NCBI RefSeq assembly: GCF_020736845.1
Contig: NZ_JAFFQR010000087.1
Coordinates: forward strand, 1 to 64,000
Direction: 5' to 3'
From: Paenibacillus farraposensis
Lineage (GTDB): Bacteria > Bacillota > Bacilli > Paenibacillales > Paenibacillaceae
DNA length: 64,000 nucleotides
A model generated the notes under the pieces. The model was not told the origin of the DNA. It made no database searches and worked only from the letters and a program-made list of their open reading frames with translations. The translations under genes and the position numbers were made by a program. Shown here one piece after another: positions 44,174-53,763 of the stretch; the first letter of the stretch is position 1; each line of letters begins with the position of its first letter.

Positions 44174-45760
44174 GTGGATACCATTAAAGATATAAACCTA
44201 ACGGACGACAATAGCAGCAGAAAAGAATCACGAAACGGTTATTATAGAGAGACGTACAGACCTCAATTTCATTATTCACCTGGGTATAATTGGATGAATG
44301 ATCCCAACGGCATGGTTTACTATGAAGGAGAGTACCACCTGTTCTACCAGCATACGCCCCATGATACGCGGCCTGACTTTGGTAGGATGCATTGGGGGCA
44401 TGCGGTAAGCAAGGATTTAGTGCATTGGGACGAACTCCCACCGGCAATTCCGCCTGGGGAGGACGGAGCGATCTTCTCGGGAAGTGCGGTGGTGGATAAG
44501 AACAATACAAGTGGATTTTTCAATGAAGAAGGATCAGGATTGGTAGCAATTTATACGAATGAGGGCAACAGAGCTCAGCCTGGAAAGTCGCAGGTGCAAA
44601 GCATTGCTTACAGCAAGGATAAAGGTCGAACCTGGACAAAATATGAAGGCAACCCGGTTTTATTCCCAACGGAAACGCTAGACTTTCGTGATCCGAAGGT
44701 GTTTTGGCATGATGAGTCATCAATGTGGATCATGATTCTTGCCGTAAGAGATCGTGTAGAATTTTACTCGTCTCCAAATCTGAAAGAATGGTCTTTTGCA
44801 AGCGAATTCGGTTCTGACATTCCGGGTATCCACCGAGGGATATTTGAATGTCCTGATGTATTTCGAGTCCAAGTTGATGAGGATCCGAATACCATGAAGT
44901 GGATTCTGATGCTAAGCGTCGGGGATAGGAATGGTGTGAATCCAAACGATCCAGAGCCACCAGCAGGCGGTTCGGGTATGATGTATTTCATAGGCAACTT
45001 TGACGGTAAGGCATTTACTTTGGAGGAAATGTTAGAATCTATCGATAGCATCAAATGGGTAGACTACGGATCAGATTTTTACGCTGCTGTGACCTGGAGT
45101 GGCGTTCCAAACGAGGACGGACGAAAGATTTGGGTTGGCTGGATGAATAATTGGCGTTATGCTACCATGCTGCCTTCGGAGGAATGGCGTGGCCAGACAT
45201 CAATCCCCCGGGAGATAAAGCTTAGAACTTATCCGGAAGGGCTTCACTTAATCCAAGCACCCATAAGTGAATTAAGTCAGCTAAGAAAACCGATTTTGTC
45301 TCTGCAAGATTTGACGATTAAGTCAGGTATGAACGTGTTGTCTGATATTTCTGCGGCAAAGGCAGAAATCATTGCAGAATTTGAAATCGGTACGGCAGTG
45401 GAATTCGGGTTTAAAGTGCGGAAGTCTTCCAATCAGGAGACGATCATCGGATATAATATTTCGAGTGGGGAGTTGTTCGTTGATCGGACGAAGTCGAGCG
45501 CCACTGATTTCCATTCCGATTTCACAGCAAAACACAAGGCCCCAATGAAACCAGAGCATGGACGGGTACAGTTGAGTATTTATGTGGATTGGTCAAGTAT
45601 CGAGGTCTTCGGCAATCAGGGAAAAGCAATCATTTCAGATATGATTTTCCCTGATTTGGAAAGTAAGGGACTTGAACTCTATGCCATTGGCGGTGAACTA
45701 AGGGTCGTATCGCTTCAAATCAATGATATGGTAAGCATTTGGGGAAATGAGACTGTTTAG
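44174..45760 (+). CDS. Cytoplasmic GH32 beta-fructofuranosidase/exo-fructanase
   Basis: About 528 residues without a signal peptide. Nucleophile D43 (WMNDPNG), stabiliser D173 (FRDPK) and acid/base E225 (ECPDVF) are all present; the catalytic propeller is followed by a beta-sandwich with SSIEVFGNQGKAIISD. It hydrolyses imported sucrose or fructo-oligosaccharides to fructose for the kinase at 38112. The start is uncertain: GTG 44174 nearly touches AGAGGAG, whereas the third codon after it, ATT 44183, is at normal spacing but would be a rare start. It is last in the importer operon, 88 bases after the binding protein. Confidence 0.85.
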   Translation: MDTIKDINLTDDNSSRKESRNGYYRETYRPQFHYSPGYNWMNDPNGMVYYEGEYHLFYQHTPHDTRPDFGRMHWGHAVSKDLVHWDELPPAIPPGEDGAIFSGSAVVDKNNTSGFFNEEGSGLVAIYTNEGNRAQPGKSQVQSIAYSKDKGRTWTKYEGNPVLFPTETLDFRDPKVFWHDESSMWIMILAVRDRVEFYSSPNLKEWSFASEFGSDIPGIHRGIFECPDVFRVQVDEDPNTMKWILMLSVGDRNGVNPNDPEPPAGGSGMMYFIGNFDGKAFTLEEMLESIDSIKWVDYGSDFYAAVTWSGVPNEDGRKIWVGWMNNWRYATMLPSEEWRGQTSIPREIKLRTYPEGLHLIQAPISELSQLRKPILSLQDLTIKSGMNVLSDISAAKAEIIAEFEIGTAVEFGFKVRKSSNQETIIGYNISSGELFVDRTKSSATDFHSDFTAKHKAPMKPEHGRVQLSIYVDWSSIEVFGNQGKAIISDMIFPDLESKGLELYAIGGELRVVSLQINDMVSIWGNETV

Positions 45761-46116
45761 ACAGTAGTTGTGATCATCATTCCAATTGAAACGTTCTTAG
45801 CAGCGGCTTGATTCGATGAAATGGTTAAAGCCCGATTGCTTATATGCGTATCTAAATTTGCCCCCGAAACTAATTAAAGTTCTGGACACGTAACCCCCGG
45901 TCAGCTCACAACCGTACCGGGATTCGTATCCTTAGAAGTTAGTAAAAATCGGAAGACGACCACGGAGAATCTTAATATATAGTTTTAAAGTGGTAAAAAG
46001 GAGTAAGAATTCTTTCCTTGCATCTTACCTATAATAATATGATGATTGATAATAAGATCATATTCTTTACCCAAGGGGGTACCTAGTTCTTGTTTTCAGT
46101 TTGGGACAAGAAAGGC
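45761..46116. other. Intergenic, no feature
   Basis: No gene or clear terminator. AGTTCTTGTTTTC and GGGACAAGAA around 46088-46110 faintly resemble the site family of the mini-element at 25424. Confidence 0.4.
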
Positions 46117-46440
46117 TCAGGAAATCGAATAGCAAAAGTACAGCAAGTTATTCGACAAGCAGAAGAAGAAAGTAATTCCCCTAATCAGCTCTCCAAACTC
46201 ACTACCATCTGGGAGAAACACTCTGATCGTACGAAGATCATCTACATTTATGTGTACATTAACCTTTGTACCAATTAAATGAGCAGATTTTACTAGTAAT
46301 TCATTACGGTATTCAACTCCCATATATTCGATGTAAGGACGCTTTCCTGAGGAAATACTACCTCGAATAGTTCTAGGTTGTTCGACTTGTGTAAACAGAA
46401 ATTCTGTACGCTTTGATTCATTTAACAATCTGGGTTTCAT
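46117..46440 (-). pseudogene. tnsB: TnsB-type transposase C-terminal fragment
   Basis: GKRPYIEYMGVEYRNELLVK, LIGTKVNVHINVDDLRTIRV and LPDGSEFGEL match the C-terminal beta-barrel (Mu-type) domain of Tn7 TnsB transposases (..G....L..L.G..V.V..DP.DL..I.V....G). The DDE catalytic domain is missing and the frame after FGEL is unrelated. It joins the tnsA stop in an ATGA overlap; an internal deletion has removed the end of tnsA and most of tnsB. Confidence 0.65.
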
Positions 46441-46802
46441 TCCTTTCTTGAGCCTTTGATTTTCTGTGCCTCTATTTGTTTCAATGTTCGAGAGTTACGT
46501 GGATTTTCGGGATTTAACTCGGATTCATATTTAACCTCACAACATTTTACAGTTCCATTTTTCATCTGAACCCACATGTCAAAAATACTTGTATGTAGCT
46601 CACCATTAAAAACATAGCTGATTTTAGGATATTGTTCACAATAAGTTTCCACACCTGGCGAAGTTTCAACTCGTACCCAATGGTCAAATTCCAGGTCACT
46701 ATAAAGTGTGACCTCCCTCATACCCACTTTAGGTCCGAGCGAACTCCAATAATTATTACCGTATTTAGAACTCCGGGGTACGATATTTGGTGTGTGCATC
46801 AT
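46437..46802 (-). pseudogene. tnsA: TnsA-type endonuclease, truncated
   Basis: About 121 residues; ATG 46802 follows GAAAGGAG with 6-base spacing. It reads LYSDLEFDHWVRVETSPGVE, YCEQYPKISY, TSIFDMWVQMKNGTVKCCEV, KYESEL and RTLKQIEAQ: Glu, then Asp (FDMWV), then Glu-x-Lys (EVKYE), the restriction-enzyme-like catalytic set of TnsA, which cuts the 5' strand ends in Tn7-type transposition. The C-terminal domain that contacts TnsC/TnsB is missing. This relic shows that a Tn7-like element with its own transposase once sat here; whether it served the ends at 4281, 8310 and 36886 is unknown. Confidence 0.7.
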
Positions 46803-46840
46803 AATCATCTCCTTTCAAAACTTTTATTTCCTAATTCCTG

Positions 46841-47264
46841 AATAATAAACATTTTTCAATGAAAATATTCCTTTTTATTCAGAATATATTCCTTTAAATG
46901 CCGTAGAATCTTTCACTCTAATTACCCTATAAATGGCTTGAATAGTATTCATCAGAACACCGTTGAATTTGTAAGTTTCTTGATTTTTCATGAATTTTTA
47001 TTAATTGATTTAAAACAAAAACCTAATAACAGTTGGTAGTCCTTTTTTTCTTTAACATATACACAAAAGCTGTATTTTGTACATATGTCTATAAATCGAA
47101 CAAATCCCTTTCCGTATATGGATTTTAATTTAGTGTCATACATCATATATTACAATTTTCAGGCTCAAAATAAATAAGTTCGTGATTAATTTATGTCTGC
47201 CGGCACGAATTATGAATGGCCCGACTATAAAACGATGTCGGGCCATTCTTTTCAAGGCATAAAA
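46841..47264. other. Intergenic upstream of the tnsA relic
   Basis: A+T-rich with repeated TATTCCTTT motifs near 46865 and 46888 that might be worn transposase sites. GGCCCGACTATAAAACGATGTCGGGCC (47218-47244; 8-bp arms GGCCCGAC/GTCGGGCC) forms a stem with ATTCTTTT after it; it lies past the minus-strand serine hydrolase stop but its T-rich side faces the plus strand. Confidence 0.4.
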
Positions 47265-48428
47265 TTATGATTCAACATTACTTAGTTTCTCGCGGATTAG
47301 ATCAGATACAAGTCGATCGGGAGACCGCTTTCCCCTTCCAACCTTCATACGATTACACAGTACCGCCACTGCAAGGCTTTTCGATGGATCGGCATATCCA
47401 ATCATACCGCCCAAACCGGCATAGCCGAAAGCCATCGGGTTGCCACCCATGGTATCACCTTCTTGACTAAGGCTATAGCCAAGTCCCAATTTAATGGGAG
47501 CGAGCGCAACTTCGTCGATGCCTTCAAAATGCAGTGACGTCGCCTCCACTACGGAAGCTGGCTCGAGCAGACGTCTACCACCATCCACACCGTGGCCAAT
47601 CAGTGAGGCATACATACACGCTAACGCCTGAGCCGTAGCGACGACATTCACGGCAGGTACGGCCGCTGCATGGAACCAGGGCGAATTCCATTCAGAATTT
47701 GTAACTGGGACCAGAGCAGGAGGCAGAACTCGCTTGAAAAGCATGTCATCCGGCATGGAAGCAATCGGTACGGCTTCACCGCTAATCTCAGCTATACGGG
47801 ATTCTGCTTCCGAGGAAGCACTTAAGTACAGATCCTTTTCAATGCCTAAGGGTTTGCATATCTCGTCATGAACAATTTGAGCAAAAGTCCGCCCATCCGC
47901 TCGGGATGCGGTTTCCCCCAAAATCCAGCCGAAGGTCAGACCATGGTAACCAGACTTGCTGCCAGGTTCCCAGATTGGCTCAAGCTTCTCCATCTCGCTG
48001 ACCATCGCTCGCCATTCCGTGATGAGCCGCATATCCGCGTACGTGGGCATCAAGGGAACTCCTGCCGTATGGGTAAGCGCCTGGCGGAGAGTAATCTTTT
48101 CCTTACCATTCGCTCCGAATTCGGGCCAGTAATGGGAAATCCGTTCATCATAAGCTAGTTTGCCCTGTTGGACGAGAATATGAATGGCAGTTGAAACAAT
48201 GCCTTTGGAGCAAGATTGCACAACGAATAAGGTATCTGAGTCAACGGATCGTCGTCCTGCTGAATCCGCGCTGCCTGAAAAAGCATTCAGAACCAACTCT
48301 CCGCGCCAATAGGCTGCTGCTTGAAATCCTGCGCCGATATCGTCTTCCGCGAGTTCATCTAACAACTGCTGGACGTGATTCTGAAGATCCACGAGATTTT
48401 GATGTTTTCTAATGAATGGATTGGTCAA
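47265..48428 (-). CDS. Serine hydrolase, beta-lactamase class C/esterase family
   Basis: About 388 residues. TTG 48428 (L read as Met in TNPFIRKHQN) is chosen because AAGGGAG lies 9 bases upstream; the open frame extends further without such a site. The class C-like motif SxxK is present as SCSKG within DTLFVVQSCSKGIVSTAIHI, followed by TLRQALTHTAGVP and a Tyr motif (SGYHGLTFGWILGE), then HAAAVPAVNVVATAQALA and FGYAGLGG near the end. Such proteins are mostly cytoplasmic esterases or D-aminopeptidase-like enzymes rather than antibiotic-resistance factors. No signal peptide is visible. It stands alone. Confidence 0.8.
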   Translation of the reverse strand: MTNPFIRKHQNLVDLQNHVQQLLDELAEDDIGAGFQAAAYWRGELVLNAFSGSADSAGRRSVDSDTLFVVQSCSKGIVSTAIHILVQQGKLAYDERISHYWPEFGANGKEKITLRQALTHTAGVPLMPTYADMRLITEWRAMVSEMEKLEPIWEPGSKSGYHGLTFGWILGETASRADGRTFAQIVHDEICKPLGIEKDLYLSASSEAESRIAEISGEAVPIASMPDDMLFKRVLPPALVPVTNSEWNSPWFHAAAVPAVNVVATAQALACMYASLIGHGVDGGRRLLEPASVVEATSLHFEGIDEVALAPIKLGLGYSLSQEGDTMGGNPMAFGYAGLGGMIGYADPSKSLAVAVLCNRMKVGRGKRSPDRLVSDLIREKLSNVES

Positions 48429-48849
48429 TGCACTCAACTCCCTTATAATAATTGAACAATAAGGTGCAGAGCCCATCCTTAGAAACGTCACGTGGGCGAA
48501 CAGAGTTGCTTATGTCCGCCCATGCAAAGGTTCGCCCCTAAGAATAGGCTTTGCATGAGCCGCGTAGCATATTGGCAAAATGATTTGCCATCAAAATCGA
48601 CCACCTTTCACTGGAAATCATAGCAAAAAATCATCGATGCCTCAACATGAAAAACATATATAAATAAACTTTACAATAAGCACCTCTACTCAAGGTCGGG
48701 TGTCATGGACAAAGGTTTGTCCATAGCAACCTATTCCTTAAAGTGGTGTGACCTTTAATCAGATCATTCACTTGATTACCTGTTAGCCGAATTTCTTTAA
48801 GGAATCTTGCAAAGTAAGTTGGAATATTCATATGAAAACCTCCATTGTA
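48429..48849. other. Intergenic with a hairpin
   Basis: ATGCAAAG (48523-48530) pairs with CTTTGCAT (48550-48557). No gene. It separates the serine hydrolase promoter from the end of the SAVED-nuclease gene. Confidence 0.45.
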
Positions 48850-50364
48850 CTAGTGTGGGAGCAAAAAAGAAGGGATATATGATCCATCGCCAGAAAAGTT
48901 ATGTTCATATAGAACAATCTCCGGAATATTTGCAGCTTGTTGAGCTAAGAAGAAAACAAAGCCATTAGGCGCTGAAATAAAAAAGTGAACTTTCCCCTTT
49001 CTTTGATTTGGATTGCGTTTATCTAAAGCTTTGATTACTTGCTCAGCTAGTTTCCAAGCATGCGTACCATCCTTGACAGCTTTAAATCCTTCTGACGGCA
49101 TACGGAAATGATAAAAGGTCTTCACAGGGAGTTGGCTATTCTCAATATGCCACTCAACATGAGGTTTTACATCACGAGTTACACTAATGGCAACAACCGT
49201 ATCTCCTTCAGTTGAAGTGCTATCTGAAACCTCTTCGAGGAAAGTTGAATAGCTTTGGTCCTGGCAATGTACATCCGGAATCCATGCAATTAAACCGTCT
49301 CCGCGCTGAACAGGAAATGCTCTAACTCCTGATTTAGGATTTAGAGTTAACCCTAAAGCAAAAGTTATGGAGAGGTGTGTGTTGAGTTGAAGCAAGTAGG
49401 CATTGCCTGGTGAAAAGACTCCTTTTGTGAACTCTTTTAACTTCTGTGCAATATCTTCGTTCCACGTTTTTCCTGGTTTAATTAGCCGTCCATCGAAGTG
49501 GTCACAAAGACATAGTAAGTGGCTAGTCTCTTCCTCTAAATTTTCTGCATAAGAAAGGAAGCTACGAATTCCAACAGAAATCTCATCTATGATTAATTGC
49601 AGGCCTGTATATAGTCCCTCTCTTCGGCACAAACTCAATAGAGTTTCCTTGTTGAAGCGCTTACTTCCTTTGCTTGCACAATTAACGATTAAATCGTTAT
49701 AAGGATTTACGAGCACTTTAAAATCAATGGGCCTAAGCCCTGCAAGCATTAATTTTGAATTAAGCAGATCTCTAATTAACATAGAAATACCGGGTTTACT
49801 ATGCTGAATGCGGATACTTCTCAAGATTTTCCGCAGCTCTCCTTCATCATTTAACCCAAGGTGTTTCATCATGGATTTCCGAGCCTGTGCTATTTTAGTT
49901 CTCTTTTTTCCGTCAAAAAAGGCATTCAAATTTAACTTATTGTGATGATTATCCAATAAAGTCTCTAAAAGATCGCCTTTTTTTATGTTCCAGAGTGTTA
50001 TTAAATGAAAACGAGCATTGGTGTACCCTTGCGACAGAGCATCGCGAACACGATCTAAAAACGAGTGTGTGGAGGCATTAATGAAAGAAGGATCAATGAG
50101 GTCTAACAATTCAATTTGATGTGTATTCTTAACATGATATTTCACTTGATAAAAGTCCATGGTGATTTCGTCTGCAATATCATAATCACCTGTTATAGGT
50201 TCGAAATACTCAACTACAACATCATCAAGAGATTTAATTCGATCATCTTCGTAGTATACTTCTTTAACATTGGTATTATTATGTAGTAACTCGGATGCAA
50301 AAAACCAAAAATACAGATTTTGGTACGTCATACCGGCATTTATTGCATCGATGGATTTCCCCAT
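48850..50364 (-). CDS. Cap4-like nuclease with SAVED-type C-terminal domain
   Basis: 504 residues. The N-terminal ~220 resemble the DUF4297/Cap4 DNA-endonuclease domain: AGMTYQNLYFWFFASELL, then DDVVVEYFE, then Q73-V-K75 in FYQVKYHV, a PD-(D/E)XK variant core. The C-terminal ~270 residues look like a SAVED domain, a CARF-derived sensor of cyclic oligonucleotides (LNTHLSITFALGLTLNPKSG, then DTVVAISVTRDVKPHVEWHI and KGKVHFFISAPNGFVFFLAQ). Cap4 is the effector of some CBASS systems: ligand binding drives oligomerisation and DNA degradation. No CD-NTase, Cap2 or Cap3 gene is in the window. The nearest possible signal source is the Cas10 at 55927, in the same orientation and about 5.6 kb upstream. 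Confidence 0.75.
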   Translation of the reverse strand: MGKSIDAINAGMTYQNLYFWFFASELLHNNTNVKEVYYEDDRIKSLDDVVVEYFEPITGDYDIADEITMDFYQVKYHVKNTHQIELLDLIDPSFINASTHSFLDRVRDALSQGYTNARFHLITLWNIKKGDLLETLLDNHHNKLNLNAFFDGKKRTKIAQARKSMMKHLGLNDEGELRKILRSIRIQHSKPGISMLIRDLLNSKLMLAGLRPIDFKVLVNPYNDLIVNCASKGSKRFNKETLLSLCRREGLYTGLQLIIDEISVGIRSFLSYAENLEEETSHLLCLCDHFDGRLIKPGKTWNEDIAQKLKEFTKGVFSPGNAYLLQLNTHLSITFALGLTLNPKSGVRAFPVQRGDGLIAWIPDVHCQDQSYSTFLEEVSDSTSTEGDTVVAISVTRDVKPHVEWHIENSQLPVKTFYHFRMPSEGFKAVKDGTHAWKLAEQVIKALDKRNPNQRKGKVHFFISAPNGFVFFLAQQAANIPEIVLYEHNFSGDGSYIPSFLLPH

Positions 50365-51497
50365 TTATCACAGTCCCATTCTTAGGTTTAAGAACCTATG
50401 TTCTCAATATATTATCTCACATAAATCGGTCATATTCAATTGTCTTATCTTAACTTCTAACAATCTCCTAATTTAATTTCATTGGAAAGTGGTTGCATTT
50501 CTAGCTGAAAGCCTTGTAAATTGGGTCTCTTCTGCTAAACAATCATGATGAGGAAGCACAACTGACATAAAGGCAAACTCATAAGAAAAAAGCAGGAGTG
50601 GGTAAAGACTGAAATTATATACATCTTGATTAAGGAAATATGGAGAATACAGATGAACCTTAAACTCTTGCGGCGAATCGATCCCTTAGATCGGATTAAT
50701 TGAGAGCGATAACTTTATCACAGTAGTAAGTTCTAATCTCGCCATCAAAATACTTTTCAATGGCACTTATATCTATGTAGGAATATTATCAATGACTTGT
50801 CACGAGCCATAAAAACAATTTATGGTTACGAACGGTTGATTGGTCAATGTTGAAAGCTCCTCTTTTGGAGATATCAAAACGTTGAACGAATTCTTTTGGG
50901 CACGCTCAATTACTTAACAAAGCTTTTGGCTTGCTTAACTGCTTTACCAATTGTGCGATCGGCATTGATTTGATCTTTTGAATTAAGGGCTCAAATTTGG
51001 TTTTGGTTTCACCTACATATAAAAATTTCCTAGACGAGCGGTGATATCTATACCTCCGATTTGTATATTCCTCTTGCATATAAGGAACCTTATTATTAAA
51101 ACTGTGAAGCCATTTTGCAGGAATCCTCCCGCATACAAGCTTCGTATGTGTCTCCCCGTGTTTCTAAATTTACATTTAGTTTATTTAACAGATGAAGGAA
51201 AGTTCGTGAAAAGTCACTTATCATAAATAACGAGGGTACAATAACAACGTCATTCCCCTCGTACACGATAACTGGTTTTAAATACATGTCGTATAGTTTG
51301 TCACTGCCAAATTTCGTAAAACGCATTTTTGCTTAGTTATAAATATAAGAACAGTAACTAGTATTTTCCCAATATCATCTTACTGATCCACAAGTACAGA
51401 AATAATGGTAGCTTTCCACGAGTTTTCTTATAGTAATGTGTCCTCCATTCTTTTCTGGCTGGCGGGCGTTGAAAAAGTTTCAACGTGTTTTATGATC
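50365..51497. other. Region between the SAVED gene and CRISPR array 1, decayed coding DNA
   Basis: No intact gene. On the minus strand ~50695-51010 reads in pieces such as KFEPLIQKIKSMPIAQLVKQ and SAIEKYFDGEIRTYYCDKVI, with stops between. 51096-51326 minus is a 76-codon ORF (MRFTKFGSDKLYDMYLKPVI) that looks like the N-terminus of a lost protein. Neither is recognised. Confidence 0.4.
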
Positions 51498-52394
51498 GCA
51501 TCAATCCACACACTTATATAGAGTGCGACAAGGACTACGGCCTATTGAAATATGGCATGCAAGTGATTTCAATCCACGCACTCACATGGAGTGCGACGTA
51601 AAAACGATATAGTCGCAACACTGGTAGAGGTTATTTCAATCCACGCACTCAATGGAGTGCGACACAAAACAGGAGGAGAATATGGATGAGCAAATATATT
51701 TCAATCCACGCACTCACATGGAGTGCGACTCCGAGTTCATGAGCCATCTGCCACGATTTGAATTATTTCAATCCACGCAGTCACATGGAGTGCGACTTCT
51801 TGGATGGTATTAAAGTTGGCGCCGATGCTGCATTTCAATCCACGCACTCACATGGAGTGCGACTTTGATCACACAATATGATAAGTGGACGTATGGGGCT
51901 ATTTCAATCCACGCACTCACATGGAGTGCGACGCAGAAGCATTTATCAACGATAATAACTTAATAATTATTTCAATCCACGCACTCACATGGAGTGCGAC
52001 GGTAACAACATCAAAATCATTAGATTCAACATTATTTCAATCCACGCACTCACATGGAGTGCGACCGGGAAACGATCTGTATGGTTTTATACCAGCGCTA
52101 TTTCAATCCACGCACTCACATGGAGTGCGACTGCTCTTTGCGCTGATTCACTAGGATCGGCAAAATTTCAATCCACGCACTCACATGGAGTGCGACACCC
52201 AATATCATCGGGTTTATGATAATCAGGCAGAATTTCAATCCACGCACTCACATGGAGTGCGACTTTCCTCACCAGCAAACGGGCCTTCGATAATCTGATT
52301 TCAATCCACGCACTCACATGGAGTGCGACTGTTAAAGTAAGGAAGTGGATTGAAAACTCTTAATTTCAATCCACGCACTCACATGGAGTGCGAC
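51498..52394 (-). CRISPR. CRISPR array 1: 14 repeats, 13 spacers
   Basis: A 32-bp repeat, on the plus strand ATTTCAATCCACGCACTCAC plus ATGGAGTGCGAC. Copies start at 51498 (degenerate), 51566, 51633 (one base deleted), 51698, 51765 (one substitution), 51832, 51901, 51969, 52034, 52100, 52165, 52232, 52298 and 52363. Spacers are 33-37 bases. The transcript is on the minus strand: the repeat then ends in GGATTGAAAT as usual, the degenerate terminal repeat lies at the low-coordinate end, and the shared leader lies at 52395. The repeat type is that commonly paired with I-C and III-B systems. Confidence 0.97.
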
Positions 52395-52588
52395 AGCGAA
52401 AATGCAGTAATTCATACCCTAATGATATCAATTCCAAACATTATCGCAAAAAAACGATGCCAAAAAGGCTTTAATCAAACATTGACTTTTACTGAAGGTA
52501 ACTGATCCAATTACTTTTCGACAAATTTCGAGGTGCGAAGGACCCGGGGATTTTATGTGAGCTTCACATTCGCACCTTCATAATTCTG
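52395..52588 (-). promoter_or_regulatory. CRISPR leader of array 1
   Basis: Nearly the same sequence as 61124-61319 beside array 2, starting AGCGAAAATGCAGTAATTCA. It contains a hairpin with AGGTGCGAA against TTCGCACCT around 52530-52577, just after the cmr6 stop, which may also end the cmr transcript. Confidence 0.7.
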
Positions 52589-53380
52589 TCATTCAATCTC
52601 TAACAGTCTTCCATATCCTGCGTTGGTCTTCCCGCCAATGCCTTCCTCTCTTAGCGCTCCGAGTAGGATTGTTTTTGCCAAACTTAGCCACTTCATAGCT
52701 GATTCCTTCTCTCCCTCACAGGTTAATGTAATTCCAAAGTGAGCCGACGCTGAAAGAAATGGAATAGGGACGGGAGAATCATCATCACGTGGAGCCTTGT
52801 ACTCAATATCATTACGATAAGGCTCTACAATAATGCCGTTATAATCCTGATGATGCGCTGTAAGCACATCCTGTTTGAGTGCTTTGCAAACTGTTGCTGG
52901 AGTAGGAAGAGCATCGTGAAACTGAATAAATCCAGCAGATGTTTGTGATCCAAATAAAATGTTGTAGTCGCTTCCTGTACGCTTCAATGCTGGTTGCTGG
53001 TCACCCAGTTGTCGATGTGCATAATGCGAAGCAACACCCTTCAAGGCTGTTCCTGGTAGGTAAGGCACACCATAAATGCAATGTAGCGCAAGACTAGTCT
53101 CAAGCACGGAATTCCCTCCGTGCCCAATAACGAGTGGCGTTTGTGATCTAACCTGGATATGCAATGATGTAGTTTCTCCATAGCTCTCCTTCTTGTAGTA
53201 TCGGTCATGGTAATGCTTATACCAGCTTTTTTTTGCCGTTGTCCAGTCAGCTTCATAAGCCTTGATCAGTTTCTGGTAGAAAACTTGTTTGCCGTCGCCT
53301 TTACTAACAACTTGTTCTAAACACAAATCTTTACCCTGCAAACTTGTATCACCCTTGGTGATAGCCAGATGGGCGTTCAT
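52589..53380 (-). CDS. cmr6: Type III-B CRISPR RAMP protein Cmr6
   Basis: 263 residues. A RAMP (Cas7-like) fold protein with [36 protein letters not shown] and the C-terminal glycine-rich loop GALREEGIGGKTNAGYGRL, all hallmarks of Cmr6. It caps the 3' side of the Cmr backbone on the crRNA. It overlaps cmr5 by four bases (ATGA). The last part of the gene, with the leader beyond, is duplicated at 61320-61863 as a broken copy. Confidence 0.93.
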   Translation of the reverse strand: MNAHLAITKGDTSLQGKDLCLEQVVSKGDGKQVFYQKLIKAYEADWTTAKKSWYKHYHDRYYKKESYGETTSLHIQVRSQTPLVIGHGGNSVLETSLALHCIYGVPYLPGTALKGVASHYAHRQLGDQQPALKRTGSDYNILFGSQTSAGFIQFHDALPTPATVCKALKQDVLTAHHQDYNGIIVEPYRNDIEYKAPRDDDSPVPIPFLSASAHFGITLTCEGEKESAMKWLSLAKTILLGALREEGIGGKTNAGYGRLLEIE

Positions 53381-53763
53381 AAGATGCCCTCCTGTTCCGG
53401 CGCATCCGTTCCTTGTTCGATCTTCAGAATGGCTTCCGCATACCGCTTAAACCAGACGGAGGCACTTAGTACCCGCCGAGACAAGTGAAGATAGTCTGCA
53501 TTTTGTATTTCAAGTTCTTCTTTCCAAGATTTATCGAGACCAAGCGCATTCCGCATATGCTGCAAATATAAAGCATGAGGACTTTCTACGTTCTTCGACT
53601 TCGCCTGAAAGAAGGTAACGGCCAGACGTAAACCGTTGGTCAGAACGAGCGAAGGAAAACGGTGACACAGTTGCCCATATTGCTGGGCAGCGACGGAGTC
53701 CTCATCAAGTGACTTTATTCCTTCGAATGCGGCCTGCGCATATTCATGCTGGGATGATTTCAT
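53377..53763 (-). CDS. cmr5: Type III-B CRISPR small subunit Cmr5
   Basis: 128 residues, all helical: YAQAAFEGIKSLDEDSVAAQ, CHRFPSLVLTNGLRLAVTFF, HALYLQHMRNALGL and YLHLSRRVLSASVWFKRYAE fit the Cmr5/Cas11 family, the small subunits lining the target RNA. It overlaps both neighbours by four bases, showing translational coupling with cmr4 and cmr6. Confidence 0.92.
   Translation of the reverse strand: MKSSQHEYAQAAFEGIKSLDEDSVAAQQYGQLCHRFPSLVLTNGLRLAVTFFQAKSKNVESPHALYLQHMRNALGLDKSWKEELEIQNADYLHLSRRVLSASVWFKRYAEAILKIEQGTDAPEQEGIL

Noticed and set aside
48850..50364. A complete CBASS operon
   Set aside because: No CD-NTase, Cap2 or Cap3 gene is visible in the flanking sequence, so only the effector is claimed.
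51885..52219. Two overlapping 76-89 codon plus-strand ORFs inside array 1
   Set aside because: They only translate CRISPR repeats in different frames (repeating STHSHGV or ISIHALTWSAT); the same happens in array 2.
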